This document shows, one piece after another, positions 26,977-35,799 of a stretch of DNA of 64,000 nucleotides. The notes beneath the pieces are model-generated. The model had not been told where the DNA came from. It did not search any database and saw nothing but the letters and a program-made list of their open reading frames with translations. Numbering within the stretch: position 1 is the stretch's first letter; the number at the start of each line of letters is the position of its first letter. The stretch lies in contig NZ_FMUS01000024.1 in the NCBI RefSeq assembly GCF_900101495.1, positions 1 through 64,000 on the forward strand, read 5' to 3'. This stretch comes from Alkaliphilus peptidifermentans DSM 18978. Lineage in GTDB: Bacteria > Bacillota > Clostridia > Peptostreptococcales > Natronincolaceae. The position numbers and the translations under genes were made by a program.

Positions 26977-27813
26977 ATGGACACGGAAGTTTCAAGGGAT
27001 AAATTGAAAATGTATACACCAAGTATAATTGCCCCTGAACCCAGGAGCAAGAGAATGGGTCTGGCAGAAATGCTTGGACTAAAATCAAATGTGATTCCAA
27101 TAATAGCAGGACCTTGCGGAATAGAAAGCAAAGAGCAGTTAAAATCTGTTGGTAACTATCTCAAAAGTAAATCAATGAAGCTGATGAGGGGGGGAGCTTA
27201 TAAACCAAGGACATCTCCATATTCATTCCAGGGCTTGGGGGAAGAGGGCCTAGAAATTCTTCGAGAAGTGGGTGAAATGTATGATTTAATTACAGTGACA
27301 GAAGTACTTGATGTACGAGATGTAGATATAGTAGCTAAATACGCTGATGTATTGCAGATTGGTGCAAGAAATATGTTTAACTACCAGCTGCTTAAGGAAG
27401 TGGGTAGGCAAAACAAGCCAGTGCTTTTAAAGCGGGGAGTATGTGCTACAGTAATGGAATTTCTCTATGCTGCAGAATACATCGCAGCCGAAGGCAATAA
27501 AAAAATAATACTATGCGAAAGAGGTATTAGAACATATGAAACCAGCACCCGCTATACTTTAGATATAAGCAGTATACCTATAATAAAAAAGGAAATAGAC
27601 CTCCCTATAATTGCTGACATAAGTCATTCACTGGGACGAAAGGATATCATAAGTCCTGTGGCAAAGGCGGTTTTTGCAGCTGGTGCAGATGGAATTATGG
27701 TTGAAGTGCACCCCAACCCTAAGGAAGCATTGAGTGATGGCTTTCAACAGCTGGACTTTATGGAATTTACCAGCCTATTAGAAGGTATATCCAGCTACTT
27801 AAAGGCATATTAA
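26977..27813 (+). CDS. aroF: 3-deoxy-7-phosphoheptulonate (DAHP) synthase
   Basis: A 278-residue type I-beta DAHP synthase, of normal length for the short form without a regulatory domain. Landmarks are IIAGPCGIES, LMRGGAYKPRTSPYSFQG, the metal-site Cys in AGPC, VLLKRGVCAT, and IADISHSLGRKD. It joins phosphoenolpyruvate and erythrose 4-phosphate as the first step to chorismate. It follows the last radical SAM gene by 132 bases and ends the operon before a strong terminator. It may raise the supply of an aromatic precursor for the product, or be a housekeeping gene that happens to lie here; no other shikimate gene is in the window. Confidence 0.93.
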   Translation: MDTEVSRDKLKMYTPSIIAPEPRSKRMGLAEMLGLKSNVIPIIAGPCGIESKEQLKSVGNYLKSKSMKLMRGGAYKPRTSPYSFQGLGEEGLEILREVGEMYDLITVTEVLDVRDVDIVAKYADVLQIGARNMFNYQLLKEVGRQNKPVLLKRGVCATVMEFLYAAEYIAAEGNKKIILCERGIRTYETSTRYTLDISSIPIIKKEIDLPIIADISHSLGRKDIISPVAKAVFAAGADGIMVEVHPNPKEALSDGFQQLDFMEFTSLLEGISSYLKAY

Positions 27814-27867
27814 GGCGGAAAATAACACCATAAGAAAAAAACTAATGGTGTTATTTTTTCGCCTTTA
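27814..27867 (+). terminator. Rho-independent terminator ending the biosynthetic operon
   Basis: GGCGGAAAATAACACCAT pairs with ATGGTGTTATTTTTTCGCC around a loop of about 13 bases, a stem of about 18 pairs with T-rich 3' side. It begins at the base after the aroF stop. Confidence 0.9.
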
Positions 27868-27918
27868 TATTACATTTTAAAGCTTTAACACTTCATTCAT
27901 AATAAGGAGATTACTATA

Positions 27919-29013
27919 ATGTATAAAGTAAGTATAGTTAAATGCAACGACTATCAATATAAAAAAGTTGAAGAAGCTGTATTTCAGTGTCTAAATTCTA
28001 TACCAGAAATAAAAAGTAAAATATGGCCTCATGCTAAGGTTCTAATTAAAGCTAATCTTGCAAGGGCCGACAAGCCAGAAGAGGCCATAACTACTCATCC
28101 AAGTGTTATACAGGCAATCGTCCGATACTTTCAAATAATCCAGTGCAGAGTAGTTATTGGTGACAGTCCTGGAGCTCCACTGGGATATACAAAAAAGACA
28201 CTAGAGAGAGTTTATAAGGAAACCGGCATGATGGATGTGGCCAATAATACAGGATGTGAATTAAATTACGACACTTCTGTAATTGAAGTTATCAACCAAG
28301 AGGCGGTATGCCTTAAAAAAATGACCATAATTAAAATAGTTGAAGACGCTGATTTCGTCATATCGGCAGCTAAATTGAAAACCCACACAATGATGATGTA
28401 CACAGGAGCAGTAAAAAATCTTTTTGGAGTAATTCCAGGACGCTTGAAGATGAATTACCATTTAATGATGCTTAGTGTTGAACGTTTTTCTGAGCATTTA
28501 GTGGATATTTGTCAGTATGTCAAGCCAGTGCTTTCAATTATAGATGCAATTGAATGTATGGAAGGGAATGGACCCTCAGCGGGAGATAAAAGACATGCAG
28601 GCTTGATAATGGCATCAGAAAATCCATATGCACTGGATATGACAGCAACCCATATTGTAGGAATTAATCCATTGGAGGTTCCAGCAATTGCTGCAGCTGT
28701 AAAAAGAAACATCTTTTCTGGAAATATTAAAAATGTGGTCACTCCTGGTGTAGGATTAAAAGATATTAAAATAAGCCCATTCCAACAGCCTGATACTTCA
28801 AAGATTGGAGGTGGAATACCCAGCTTTAAATATGAGGTATGTACATCCTGTGGAGTTTGTGTAGAAAGCTGTCCACCTAGGGTTATAGATATTAGCAGTG
28901 GAAGGCCAGTAATAAATTTGGACGAATGTATCAAATGTTTTTGCTGTCACGAGCTATGCCCCAATAAGGCCGTAGACATTAAAAACGAAAATAATATATA
29001 TTTAGGTTTTTAG
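27919..29013 (+). CDS. DUF362 protein with two 4Fe-4S motifs
   Basis: A 364-residue protein. The N-terminal 290 residues form a DUF362 domain (VLIKANLA, VVIGDSPG, AKLKTHTMMMYTGAVKNLFG), and the C-terminus is a double ferredoxin with CTSCGVCVESCP and CIKCFCCHELCP. Function of the family is not established; members are thought to be iron-sulfur redox proteins. It comes after the operon terminator and before the exporter pair, so it may or may not belong to the pathway. ATG follows AAGGAGA. Confidence 0.88.
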   Translation: MYKVSIVKCNDYQYKKVEEAVFQCLNSIPEIKSKIWPHAKVLIKANLARADKPEEAITTHPSVIQAIVRYFQIIQCRVVIGDSPGAPLGYTKKTLERVYKETGMMDVANNTGCELNYDTSVIEVINQEAVCLKKMTIIKIVEDADFVISAAKLKTHTMMMYTGAVKNLFGVIPGRLKMNYHLMMLSVERFSEHLVDICQYVKPVLSIIDAIECMEGNGPSAGDKRHAGLIMASENPYALDMTATHIVGINPLEVPAIAAAVKRNIFSGNIKNVVTPGVGLKDIKISPFQQPDTSKIGGGIPSFKYEVCTSCGVCVESCPPRVIDISSGRPVINLDECIKCFCCHELCPNKAVDIKNENNIYLGF

Positions 29014-29072
29014 TAATTCAAAATCCTAAAACATAATAATTTAATAAAAAATATCTTCTTGGAGGAGAGAAA

Positions 29073-30878
29073 ATGAAAAAAAATAGAAATGATGAAGGGT
29101 CAGTACTGAAAAGGTGCATGTTATATACAAAGCCCTATACAGGCATAATATCATTATGCACCATTGTATCTGTAGGAAATGTTGCTTTAGATGTTTTTGT
29201 AGCATATCTATTAAGAAGACTGGTAAGCTCATCACTTGCCAGCATGTATAAAGAGCTTTCAATAGTTGTATTGCTTATGATACTAACAATTACTGCCGGA
29301 ATCATATTTAAATACTTAAAAAGATATTTAGCAGGATCCATAAGCACATATATTATGAGGGATATGAAGGAAAATATATCTTCTCATTTAGAAAATATAA
29401 AGGCCCTAAAGGTGGATTCAAATCATTCTGGAGAAATAACATCACGTATGACAAATAGTGTTGCTTCTCTTCAGCGGTTTTTCGAATTAGACTTAAGTGA
29501 CTTCATATATCAACCCCTTATATTAATAGCTGTTCTTATCTATATGATATTCATTAATTGGAAAATACTCCTAGTTAATATTATATTAATACTTCTAATT
29601 TCCTTTATAGCTATGGTATTAAGTAAACCTATAAGCAAATACACTCAAGAAGCACAGCTGCATCTGGGAAAAGCCAACTCAATTGCGCAGGATACAATAG
29701 ACGGTATACATATGGTTAAGGCATTAAATCTTTACGATACTCTGGGAAAGAAGTTTGGTAAAGAGGTATTAAAAGTATTAGAAAAAAACCTTAAAATTGA
29801 GAAACGTTACTCTATTGTAATATCCATTCAGATGATTATGTTAATAGTCCCCATTAGCCTTTGTACATTATACGGAGGCTATCTTGCTGTAAAAGGGGAT
29901 ATGGACCCAGGGAGCTTGATTACCTTTGTATTTCTACTGAATCTAATGTCCACACCAGCCTTCATAATACCACAGATGATAACCAGCCTTAAATCTGCAA
30001 CTGGGACAGCATCCCATCTATTTGAGATTCTTGATTGGGAGCAGGAACGAAAAGACGGTGACACCTTAGAGAAGTTAAAAAGTAGCTTAGAGAATAAAGA
30101 AATATCTCCTGTAGAGCTATCAAACGTAAATTTTTCCTATGATGGGACGTCAAAGGTTTTGGCGGGATTAGATCTTAAGCTGGAAAATGGTAAGACTACA
30201 GCAATTGTTGGTGCCAGTGGCAGTGGTAAAAGCACAATCTTAAAACTGATTTGTGGCTTCTATGAGCCAACTGAAGGATATATAAATTTATTTGGCAACA
30301 GATTAAGCACCTGGTCATTGACAGAGGCCCGATCACTTTTTTCAATTGTATCTCAGGATACATACCTTTTTCCTGCTACTATAGCCGAAAACATTTCCTT
30401 TGGAAAGCCAGGAGCTTCATTAAATGAGATTATTGAGGCAGCAATGACTGCAAATGCCCATGAATTTATAGTTGAGCTTCCTGAGGGTTATAATACTCTT
30501 GTTGGAGAACAAGGTTCAAGATTATCAGGTGGGCAAAGACAACGAATTGCAATTGCCAGGGCAGTTCTAAAGAATGCCCCTATACTTCTGCTGGATGAGC
30601 CCACATCCTCTCTTGATATTATATCGGAGGCACTTGTGCAGGATGCCCTAGAAAAAATTATTGTAGGTAAAACTGTATTGGTCATTGCCCACAGATTATT
30701 TACCATAAAAAAAGCCGACGACATTATGGTTTTAAATCAGGGGCGGATAGTGGAAAAGGGTACACACGAATCACTAATAAAAAAAGATGGACTTTATAGT
30801 AAGTTATATTTTAAACAATTCTTAACCCAAGAAGGGGCCAGTTCAAATGCTGCCAGGGAGGTTAGTGGAGTATGCTAA
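29073..30878 (+). CDS. ABC exporter, transmembrane-ATPase half-transporter
   Basis: A 601-residue half-transporter: about six membrane segments in residues 20-310, then a nucleotide-binding domain with Walker A GASGSGKST near 379, signature LSGGQRQR and Walker B LLLDEPTSSLD. It overlaps the next exporter gene by seven bases, so the two likely form a heterodimer. The first gene carries DEPTS, with Pro at the position after the catalytic Glu where the partner has the usual Ala. Probable role: export of the cluster product, inferred from its position. Confidence 0.93.
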   Translation: MKKNRNDEGSVLKRCMLYTKPYTGIISLCTIVSVGNVALDVFVAYLLRRLVSSSLASMYKELSIVVLLMILTITAGIIFKYLKRYLAGSISTYIMRDMKENISSHLENIKALKVDSNHSGEITSRMTNSVASLQRFFELDLSDFIYQPLILIAVLIYMIFINWKILLVNIILILLISFIAMVLSKPISKYTQEAQLHLGKANSIAQDTIDGIHMVKALNLYDTLGKKFGKEVLKVLEKNLKIEKRYSIVISIQMIMLIVPISLCTLYGGYLAVKGDMDPGSLITFVFLLNLMSTPAFIIPQMITSLKSATGTASHLFEILDWEQERKDGDTLEKLKSSLENKEISPVELSNVNFSYDGTSKVLAGLDLKLENGKTTAIVGASGSGKSTILKLICGFYEPTEGYINLFGNRLSTWSLTEARSLFSIVSQDTYLFPATIAENISFGKPGASLNEIIEAAMTANAHEFIVELPEGYNTLVGEQGSRLSGGQRQRIAIARAVLKNAPILLLDEPTSSLDIISEALVQDALEKIIVGKTVLVIAHRLFTIKKADDIMVLNQGRIVEKGTHESLIKKDGLYSKLYFKQFLTQEGASSNAAREVSGVC

Positions 30879-32623
30879 AAAGAAAAGGTTATGAGGATTT
30901 TATCAGGCTTATGTCATTTATGAAACCTCGAATATTCAATTATATATTAGGTATAATGGGAATGGGTTTTGCTGGCACAGCACTTGTTATTGTAGTTGCT
31001 TTTACTTTAAAATATATGATTGATGCACCTGTCAAGGGTGAAATGATGCTGCTTCAAAAAGCTGCCTTTCTTATTGGTATTACAGTAATTACTGCTGTAA
31101 CAGTTGTCCCGTTTTTTCATTACACCTATAAGAGTGCCATAAAGAAGACCATGGTGGATGTGAGGAAAAAAGCATATGGACATATACAAAGGCTCCCTAT
31201 AGCTTTTTATGATAAGAATCATAGTGGTGATGTAATATCTAGGTTAACCAATGATATCCAAATGATTGAACAGGCATACTCCGATCAAATACAGACAATA
31301 AGTGGAACAGCACTATTAGGTGTGGGCTCAGCTGTATTTATGTTTATACTGGATTGGAGAATTTCATTAATACTTATATTTACCAGTATTCTTTTAATTG
31401 CAGTTAACGCATGGTTTTCTGGAAAAATTAGAATCTTGAGTGATGAAATTCAGAAGCAGCTGGGGGTTTTTACAGGATGTATCACCGATCTAATTTCGGG
31501 CTTTTATGTAATGAAGATGTTTCATAATGAAGGTGACATAAGCACCAGACTGAAAAAGAGCAATAATGATGTTGCAGAACTAACAATAAAAAGGGTAAAT
31601 AACAGTGCAGTCCTCGACAGCAGTAATTATTTTCTTAGTATGATAAACTTTGCAGGGGTAATGTGTATTGGTGCCTTTTTAACTATAAGAAATTTAACGG
31701 ATTTCGGAACCATTACTGCATTGGTACAGCTTCAAATGAATGTTAATCAAGCTTTTTTAAGTCTTGGTACTTCTGTAGCTCAACTACAGACATATCTTGC
31801 AGGTGCAGGACGAGTGTTTGAGCTTCTTAACGAGAATATTGAGGTTGAAAGATTAGAGAAAGCTAATTTAGAGGCCATTGATGAGATGGTGTATATGAAG
31901 GATGTAAGGTTTGGGTATAATGATAATAAGGTGCTTAAAGGATTAAGTATTTCAGTAGATAAAGGTCAAATTGCAGCACTTGTGGGCCCCAGTGGCGGTG
32001 GAAAGAGTACAATACTTAAGCTGTTAATGGGCTTTTATTCTGCAGAAAAGTCCTTGATAGCATTAGATGGTAAATCTGTAGGTCACTATTCACTTGAAGA
32101 AGTCAGAAAAAAGATTGCATATGTCCCACAGGACAGCAATCTTTTTGACGGTACCATTAGACAAAATATTCAGTACGGATGTACAACAGCTTCTAATGAG
32201 GAAGTAGTAGCTGCTGCAAAGGCTGCTTTTGCCCATGACTTTATTATGGAGTTTCCTGAAGGGTACGATAAAATGGTGGGGGAGAAGGGATCAAATCTTT
32301 CTGTAGGACAAAGACAACGAATTGCAATTGCAAGAGCGCTATTAATGGATGCACCTGTACTGCTATTAGATGAGGCTACTTCTGCCCTGGATTCTGAAAG
32401 TGAGCAGCAGGTTCAGGAAGCATTAAAGGTACTTATGAAGGGAAGAACTGTGGTTGTAGTAGCCCATCGCCTTGCCACCATTGAAAATGCAGATATTATT
32501 TTTGTCATTGATGAAGGAAAGGTGATGGAAATGGGCAGCCATATAGAATTGCTTGAAAAGAAAGGCTTTTATTACTCTTTTTATAAAACAAGCTTTGAGA
32601 ATGAGGCTAATACTACAGGATAA
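30872..32623 (+). CDS. ABC exporter, transmembrane-ATPase half-transporter
   Basis: A 583-residue partner of the preceding half-transporter. Six membrane segments lie in residues 15-300; Walker A is GPSGGGKST near 371 and Walker B LLLDEATSALD. The signature motif is LSVGQRQR, with Val for the second residue of the usual GGQ, which suggests that one of the two ATP sites in the heterodimer is weakened. The gene starts inside its upstream neighbour's last codons. Confidence 0.93.
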   Translation: MLKRKGYEDFIRLMSFMKPRIFNYILGIMGMGFAGTALVIVVAFTLKYMIDAPVKGEMMLLQKAAFLIGITVITAVTVVPFFHYTYKSAIKKTMVDVRKKAYGHIQRLPIAFYDKNHSGDVISRLTNDIQMIEQAYSDQIQTISGTALLGVGSAVFMFILDWRISLILIFTSILLIAVNAWFSGKIRILSDEIQKQLGVFTGCITDLISGFYVMKMFHNEGDISTRLKKSNNDVAELTIKRVNNSAVLDSSNYFLSMINFAGVMCIGAFLTIRNLTDFGTITALVQLQMNVNQAFLSLGTSVAQLQTYLAGAGRVFELLNENIEVERLEKANLEAIDEMVYMKDVRFGYNDNKVLKGLSISVDKGQIAALVGPSGGGKSTILKLLMGFYSAEKSLIALDGKSVGHYSLEEVRKKIAYVPQDSNLFDGTIRQNIQYGCTTASNEEVVAAAKAAFAHDFIMEFPEGYDKMVGEKGSNLSVGQRQRIAIARALLMDAPVLLLDEATSALDSESEQQVQEALKVLMKGRTVVVVAHRLATIENADIIFVIDEGKVMEMGSHIELLEKKGFYYSFYKTSFENEANTTG

Positions 32624-32693
32624 TAATCTTATCCAATCTATCATCCTAATATTACTATAAAAGTAAAATAAATAATTAAATACCATAAAAAGG

Positions 32694-32722
32694 TTGACAA
32701 GACTTTTCATCAATATTATCAT
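32694..32722 (+). promoter_or_regulatory. Sigma-A type promoter for the HEAT-like gene
   Basis: TTGACA (32694-32699), a 17-base spacer and TATCAT (32717-32722). The spacing is ideal and the boxes match 6/6 and 5/6. It lies 50 bases upstream of the likely start of the next gene. Confidence 0.75.
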
Positions 32723-32774
32723 TATGTTGTGAGAGTTATTCTGTAATGGAATAAATTAAAGGTGGTGATATAAA

Positions 32775-33413
32775 ATAAATACCTCTTTAATTATAAATGA
32801 AATTTCTCAAAAGAATTTTAATCGGCCTAAGTATGTAGAATTAGTTAAAGAAGATGAGGAATTACGTGACTTTATAGTCAATGAAATGCTGTCAAATAAA
32901 CATATAATGGTTTACTATCACTGCTATTATATTGTGGAGGATGCCAGTGAAGGCTCACCAGAATTATTTTATCAATATTGGGATGAAATAAGAAAACTGT
33001 TAAAGCATAGTAATTCATATCATAGAGATATAGGTCTTACGGTGCTGGCTAATCTCACTAAGGTTGATGTGGAAAACAAAATGGCGGATACTATAGAGTC
33101 ATATTTGCAGATTTTAAATGATAAAAAATTCATGACAGCAGTCTATTGTGTAAAAAGCTGCGGAAAAATTATGGTAAATAAGCCTGAGCTTATGGATTTA
33201 ATTATAGAAAGACTGCTGGAGCTTTATGAAAGCTGTAGATATTCAGAAAAGCAGCAGGCTCTAATGATGAGTGATATCATTGAAACCTTTAATATGATAT
33301 TTGATAAATACCATAATCTCAATTTATTGTTTGATTTCGCAAGGAAAAACTTAAACAGTATTAGCCCCAAAACAAGAAAGATAGCCAAAGAGTTTTTATC
33401 AAAGCAAAAATAA
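32775..33413 (+). CDS. HEAT-repeat-like protein of unknown function
   Basis: A helical protein of about 212 residues if translation begins at the ATA at 32775. An ATG-started form (32886) has 175 residues, but the frame upstream reads like protein (KYVELVKEDEELRDFIVNEM) and GGTGGTGAT lies five bases before the ATA; no ATG, GTG or TTG occurs in frame between the upstream stop and 32886. The pattern of paired helices with HRDIGLTVLANLTKVD and MTAVYCVKSCGKI looks like HEAT repeats, which usually bind proteins. It has its own promoter and terminator, so it is probably not part of the exporter operon. Confidence 0.65.
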   Translation: MNTSLIINEISQKNFNRPKYVELVKEDEELRDFIVNEMLSNKHIMVYYHCYYIVEDASEGSPELFYQYWDEIRKLLKHSNSYHRDIGLTVLANLTKVDVENKMADTIESYLQILNDKKFMTAVYCVKSCGKIMVNKPELMDLIIERLLELYESCRYSEKQQALMMSDIIETFNMIFDKYHNLNLLFDFARKNLNSISPKTRKIAKEFLSKQK

Positions 33414-33415
33414 GA

Positions 33416-33473
33416 AACCTCCTTATAGTAGAGTGGATAATTAAGAGTCATATAACTATAAGGAGGTTTTTTT
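33416..33473 (+). terminator. Rho-independent terminator
   Basis: AACCTCCTTATAGT (33416-33429) pairs perfectly with ACTATAAGGAGGTT (33455-33468), followed by a T run. It ends the HEAT-like gene and lies before the convergent ABC ATPase gene. Confidence 0.88.
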
Positions 33474-33508
33474 ATTTCTAGAAATTTAAAATTCCTTGGG
33501 GCTGATTC

Positions 33509-34453
33509 TTAAATATCAGACAATAAAGCTTTGGGTGAGATAATTTTCACCAGTACATCTTCAATTGAAAGATCTAATAGCTTAATCATTTTAACTTTAT
33601 AGGCTCCCTCTGCCAAAAATTTGGAAATTAGTAATAAGTAACTACAGTCATAACCATTGGTGATTATTTTTACTTTATCGTTAAATACATTTGCAGATTT
33701 TATAAAGTCTATGTTGAGTTTTGCGATTTCATTTAAGAAACTCAAAGCTTCATTGTTGTCTATTAGGGTTACTTCTAAACCATTTTCTTCATTATATAGC
33801 TTCTTAATTTCATCCTTTGTACCTGAAGTCACTATACTACCATTATCAATAATGGCAATTTTGTCACTCAATATTTCTGCTTCATCAATGTAATGGGTTG
33901 ATATAATGGCACTTATGCCCAGCTCCTTCAAGCTGTAGATATATTTCCAAATATCCCTTCGTACAATAGGATCCAGTCCAACAGTAGGTTCATCCATAAT
34001 TACCAGCTTAGGCTTATGCATTATTGAAAGCATAATATGCAGCTTTCTTAAATTTCCACCTGAAAGAGTAGACAAATATTGATTATAGTATTCTGTCAAA
34101 CCCGAAATTTCAATCAGACCATTTAAAACCTTAATATCTGCATTTCGTAATCTTCCTTGAAATCTAACATACTCTTGAACAGTAAGACTATCCGGCAGAC
34201 CCTTCGATTGCTGTACAATTCCTATTAGTTTATTTACCTTACTACTTTTCTCAACAGGTATTCCATCAATTAACACCTTGCCAGTATCATATCGAAGAAG
34301 TCCTGAAATTATACGTAGTAGAGTAGTTTTACCTGCTCCATTTTTACCAATCAGTGCTAAAAAATCGCCTGACTCAATATTAAGATTGATGTTTTTAAGA
34401 CTAAATTTATCAGAAACCTTTTTATATAACTCACAAGTTTGTAGAATATCCAT
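33509..34453 (-). CDS. ABC-2 transporter ATP-binding protein
   Basis: A 314-residue ATPase subunit with Walker A GKNGAGKTT, signature LSGGNLRKL, Walker B LVIMDEPTVGLD and the switch His in STHYIDEAE. The C-terminal 90 residues match the extension common in drug or antibiotic export ATPases of the DrrA/NatA type. It is downstream of, and surely paired with, the permease gene at 34472. Substrate unknown. Confidence 0.93.
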   Translation of the reverse strand: MDILQTCELYKKVSDKFSLKNINLNIESGDFLALIGKNGAGKTTLLRIISGLLRYDTGKVLIDGIPVEKSSKVNKLIGIVQQSKGLPDSLTVQEYVRFQGRLRNADIKVLNGLIEISGLTEYYNQYLSTLSGGNLRKLHIMLSIMHKPKLVIMDEPTVGLDPIVRRDIWKYIYSLKELGISAIISTHYIDEAEILSDKIAIIDNGSIVTSGTKDEIKKLYNEENGLEVTLIDNNEALSFLNEIAKLNIDFIKSANVFNDKVKIITNGYDCSYLLLISKFLAEGAYKVKMIKLLDLSIEDVLVKIISPKALLSDI

Positions 34454-34471
34454 AATACTTCCTTTAAAAAT

Positions 34472-35260
34472 TTATTTTTTTATGCTGGACTTTAAAGCAT
34501 GACCTGGTAACACAATCATTAATATAGATAGCAATATAGTAAGTGTAAAAACCAGTAGTAGATTATCAGGTCTTATACCTATGATTGAGTACCTTAATAT
34601 AGAGAGCTGCATTGATGATGGCAAATACTGAACAACATTACCTAAAGCTCCAAAATTTTCTATTGGAAAAAATATACCAGAAAAATAGAATAAAGGTATC
34701 AATAATAAATTACTTAAACCAGCAAAGGTTATTTCATCAGTAAAGGCTGCTAACCATACTCCAACACCTGTAAAGAATATTACTGCAGCAGAAGCTGCTA
34801 CTAGAAGCATAGCTATGTTTTCTACTCTGAGTTTAAAGAATAACATTGCTGTAATTAAGATTACGAGAAACTGAAGCAAAGATTTTAATAACATACTTAA
34901 ATATCTGCTAATTATGAATGCACTATAGGGCATGGAGGAGGTAATAACATCTTCAGTAATACGCTTCCTCTTATCCAGTAAAATACTGTTACCTATTCCC
35001 ATAGTAGTACCAAACATTATTCCTATCAACATAATTCCAGGTGCAACAAACTCAAAATATGAATTTACATTTAAGCCTGGGTTCATACCTACACTTGTGG
35101 GTATGCTGGTTCCTATACCAAACGAGGTAATCATGATAATAGGTGCCATCAAAGTACCAATTATCTGAGCAGGAGAACGGAGAAATTCTAGTAGATCCAT
35201 CAGTATAAAGTTCCAAACCCCCTTAAGCCATACTAAAAAATTGTTTGTTCTTTCCATCAT
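34472..35260 (-). CDS. ABC-2 type permease
   Basis: A 262-residue membrane protein with about six hydrophobic segments and the typical ABC-2 run YLPSSMQLSILRYSIIG near the end. It is the first gene of a two-gene operon with the ATPase, transcribed from the MerR-type promoter region upstream. Likely exports a drug or lipid. Confidence 0.9.
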   Translation of the reverse strand: MMERTNNFLVWLKGVWNFILMDLLEFLRSPAQIIGTLMAPIIMITSFGIGTSIPTSVGMNPGLNVNSYFEFVAPGIMLIGIMFGTTMGIGNSILLDKRKRITEDVITSSMPYSAFIISRYLSMLLKSLLQFLVILITAMLFFKLRVENIAMLLVAASAAVIFFTGVGVWLAAFTDEITFAGLSNLLLIPLFYFSGIFFPIENFGALGNVVQYLPSSMQLSILRYSIIGIRPDNLLLVFTLTILLSILMIVLPGHALKSSIKK

Positions 35261-35302
35261 TAACTTCCTCCTAAAGCTTTTTTATTTTTTTAGTTGTTAT
35301 AG

Positions 35303-35350
35303 ATTATAACCTTTTTAATTTAATAGGAAAGTTCGGTTATAACTTCCTAT
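35303..35350 (-). promoter_or_regulatory. MerR-type promoter with operator dyad for the ABC-2 operon
   Basis: On the minus strand a TATAAT -10 box (35308 down to 35303) is preceded by an inverted repeat ATAGGAAGTTAT...ACTTTCCTAT (35350-35323) that overlaps the -35 region, where no good -35 box exists. A dyad in this position with a poor -35 is typical of promoters activated by MerR-family regulators. A decayed MerR gene lies just upstream. Confidence 0.5.
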
Positions 35351-35446
35351 GTAATACGGGGTTGTTAAGGGGACATTCCCCCTTATGTATCAATGAGGAG
35401 GATACAGCGTAGCGTCTTAAGGAACTCAGGGGTTCCTTTGGAAAAC

Positions 35447-35490
35447 AAAAGCATTTTATCCATAAATTTTATCTATGAAATGCTTTTATT
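35447..35490 (-). terminator. Hairpin terminator
   Basis: AAAAGCATTT (35447-35456) and AAATGCTTTT (35478-35487) form a stem with T runs on both strands, so it can act in either direction. It sits at the 3' end of the MerR remnant. Between it and the promoter dyad are two more small hairpins (near 35371 and 35419) without a gene. Confidence 0.65.
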
Positions 35491-35710
35491 CTGCAAACTT
35501 ATAATATATAGTTTCCTTATATACTTGTATGTATAACAGCTGAACTAATGCATGAATAGCTTCCAATTGTTTTTCTGAATAATACCTGTATCCATTGCAC
35601 TTATCTACAGTAGGAGGCTTCAGTAATTCAATATCATCATAAAACCTTAACCCAGATGTGAAAACCATGCCTATTATAGATAATTGCCATATTGTGTACA
35701 CAATAATCAT
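35486..35710 (-). pseudogene. MerR-family regulator remnant
   Basis: The 74-residue frame contains GLRFYDDIELLKPPTVDKCNGYRYYSEKQL (positions 21-50 of the frame, wing and second helix of a MerR DNA-binding domain; given here as positions with key words FYDDIELL and GYRYYS). The first helix is altered (YTIWQLSIIGMV instead of the usual YTIGELSK form) and everything after the first 60 residues, including the dimerisation helix and effector domain, is missing. It looks like a decayed activator of the neighbouring ABC-2 operon. Confidence 0.65.
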
Positions 35711-35799
35711 TCCTACTTCGGCCTACTTAAATTATAAAACTTCAAGCTACTTTAAGGTCAATAGCAATTTTTTAAAATTTTAATTTCTGTTTTAGTTTT

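Noticed and set aside
2-27813. A closthioamide-type or butirosin-type cluster
   Set aside because: The BtrH-like domains and DAHP synthase suggest it at first, but the aminoglycoside genes of butirosin and the typical closthioamide set are absent.
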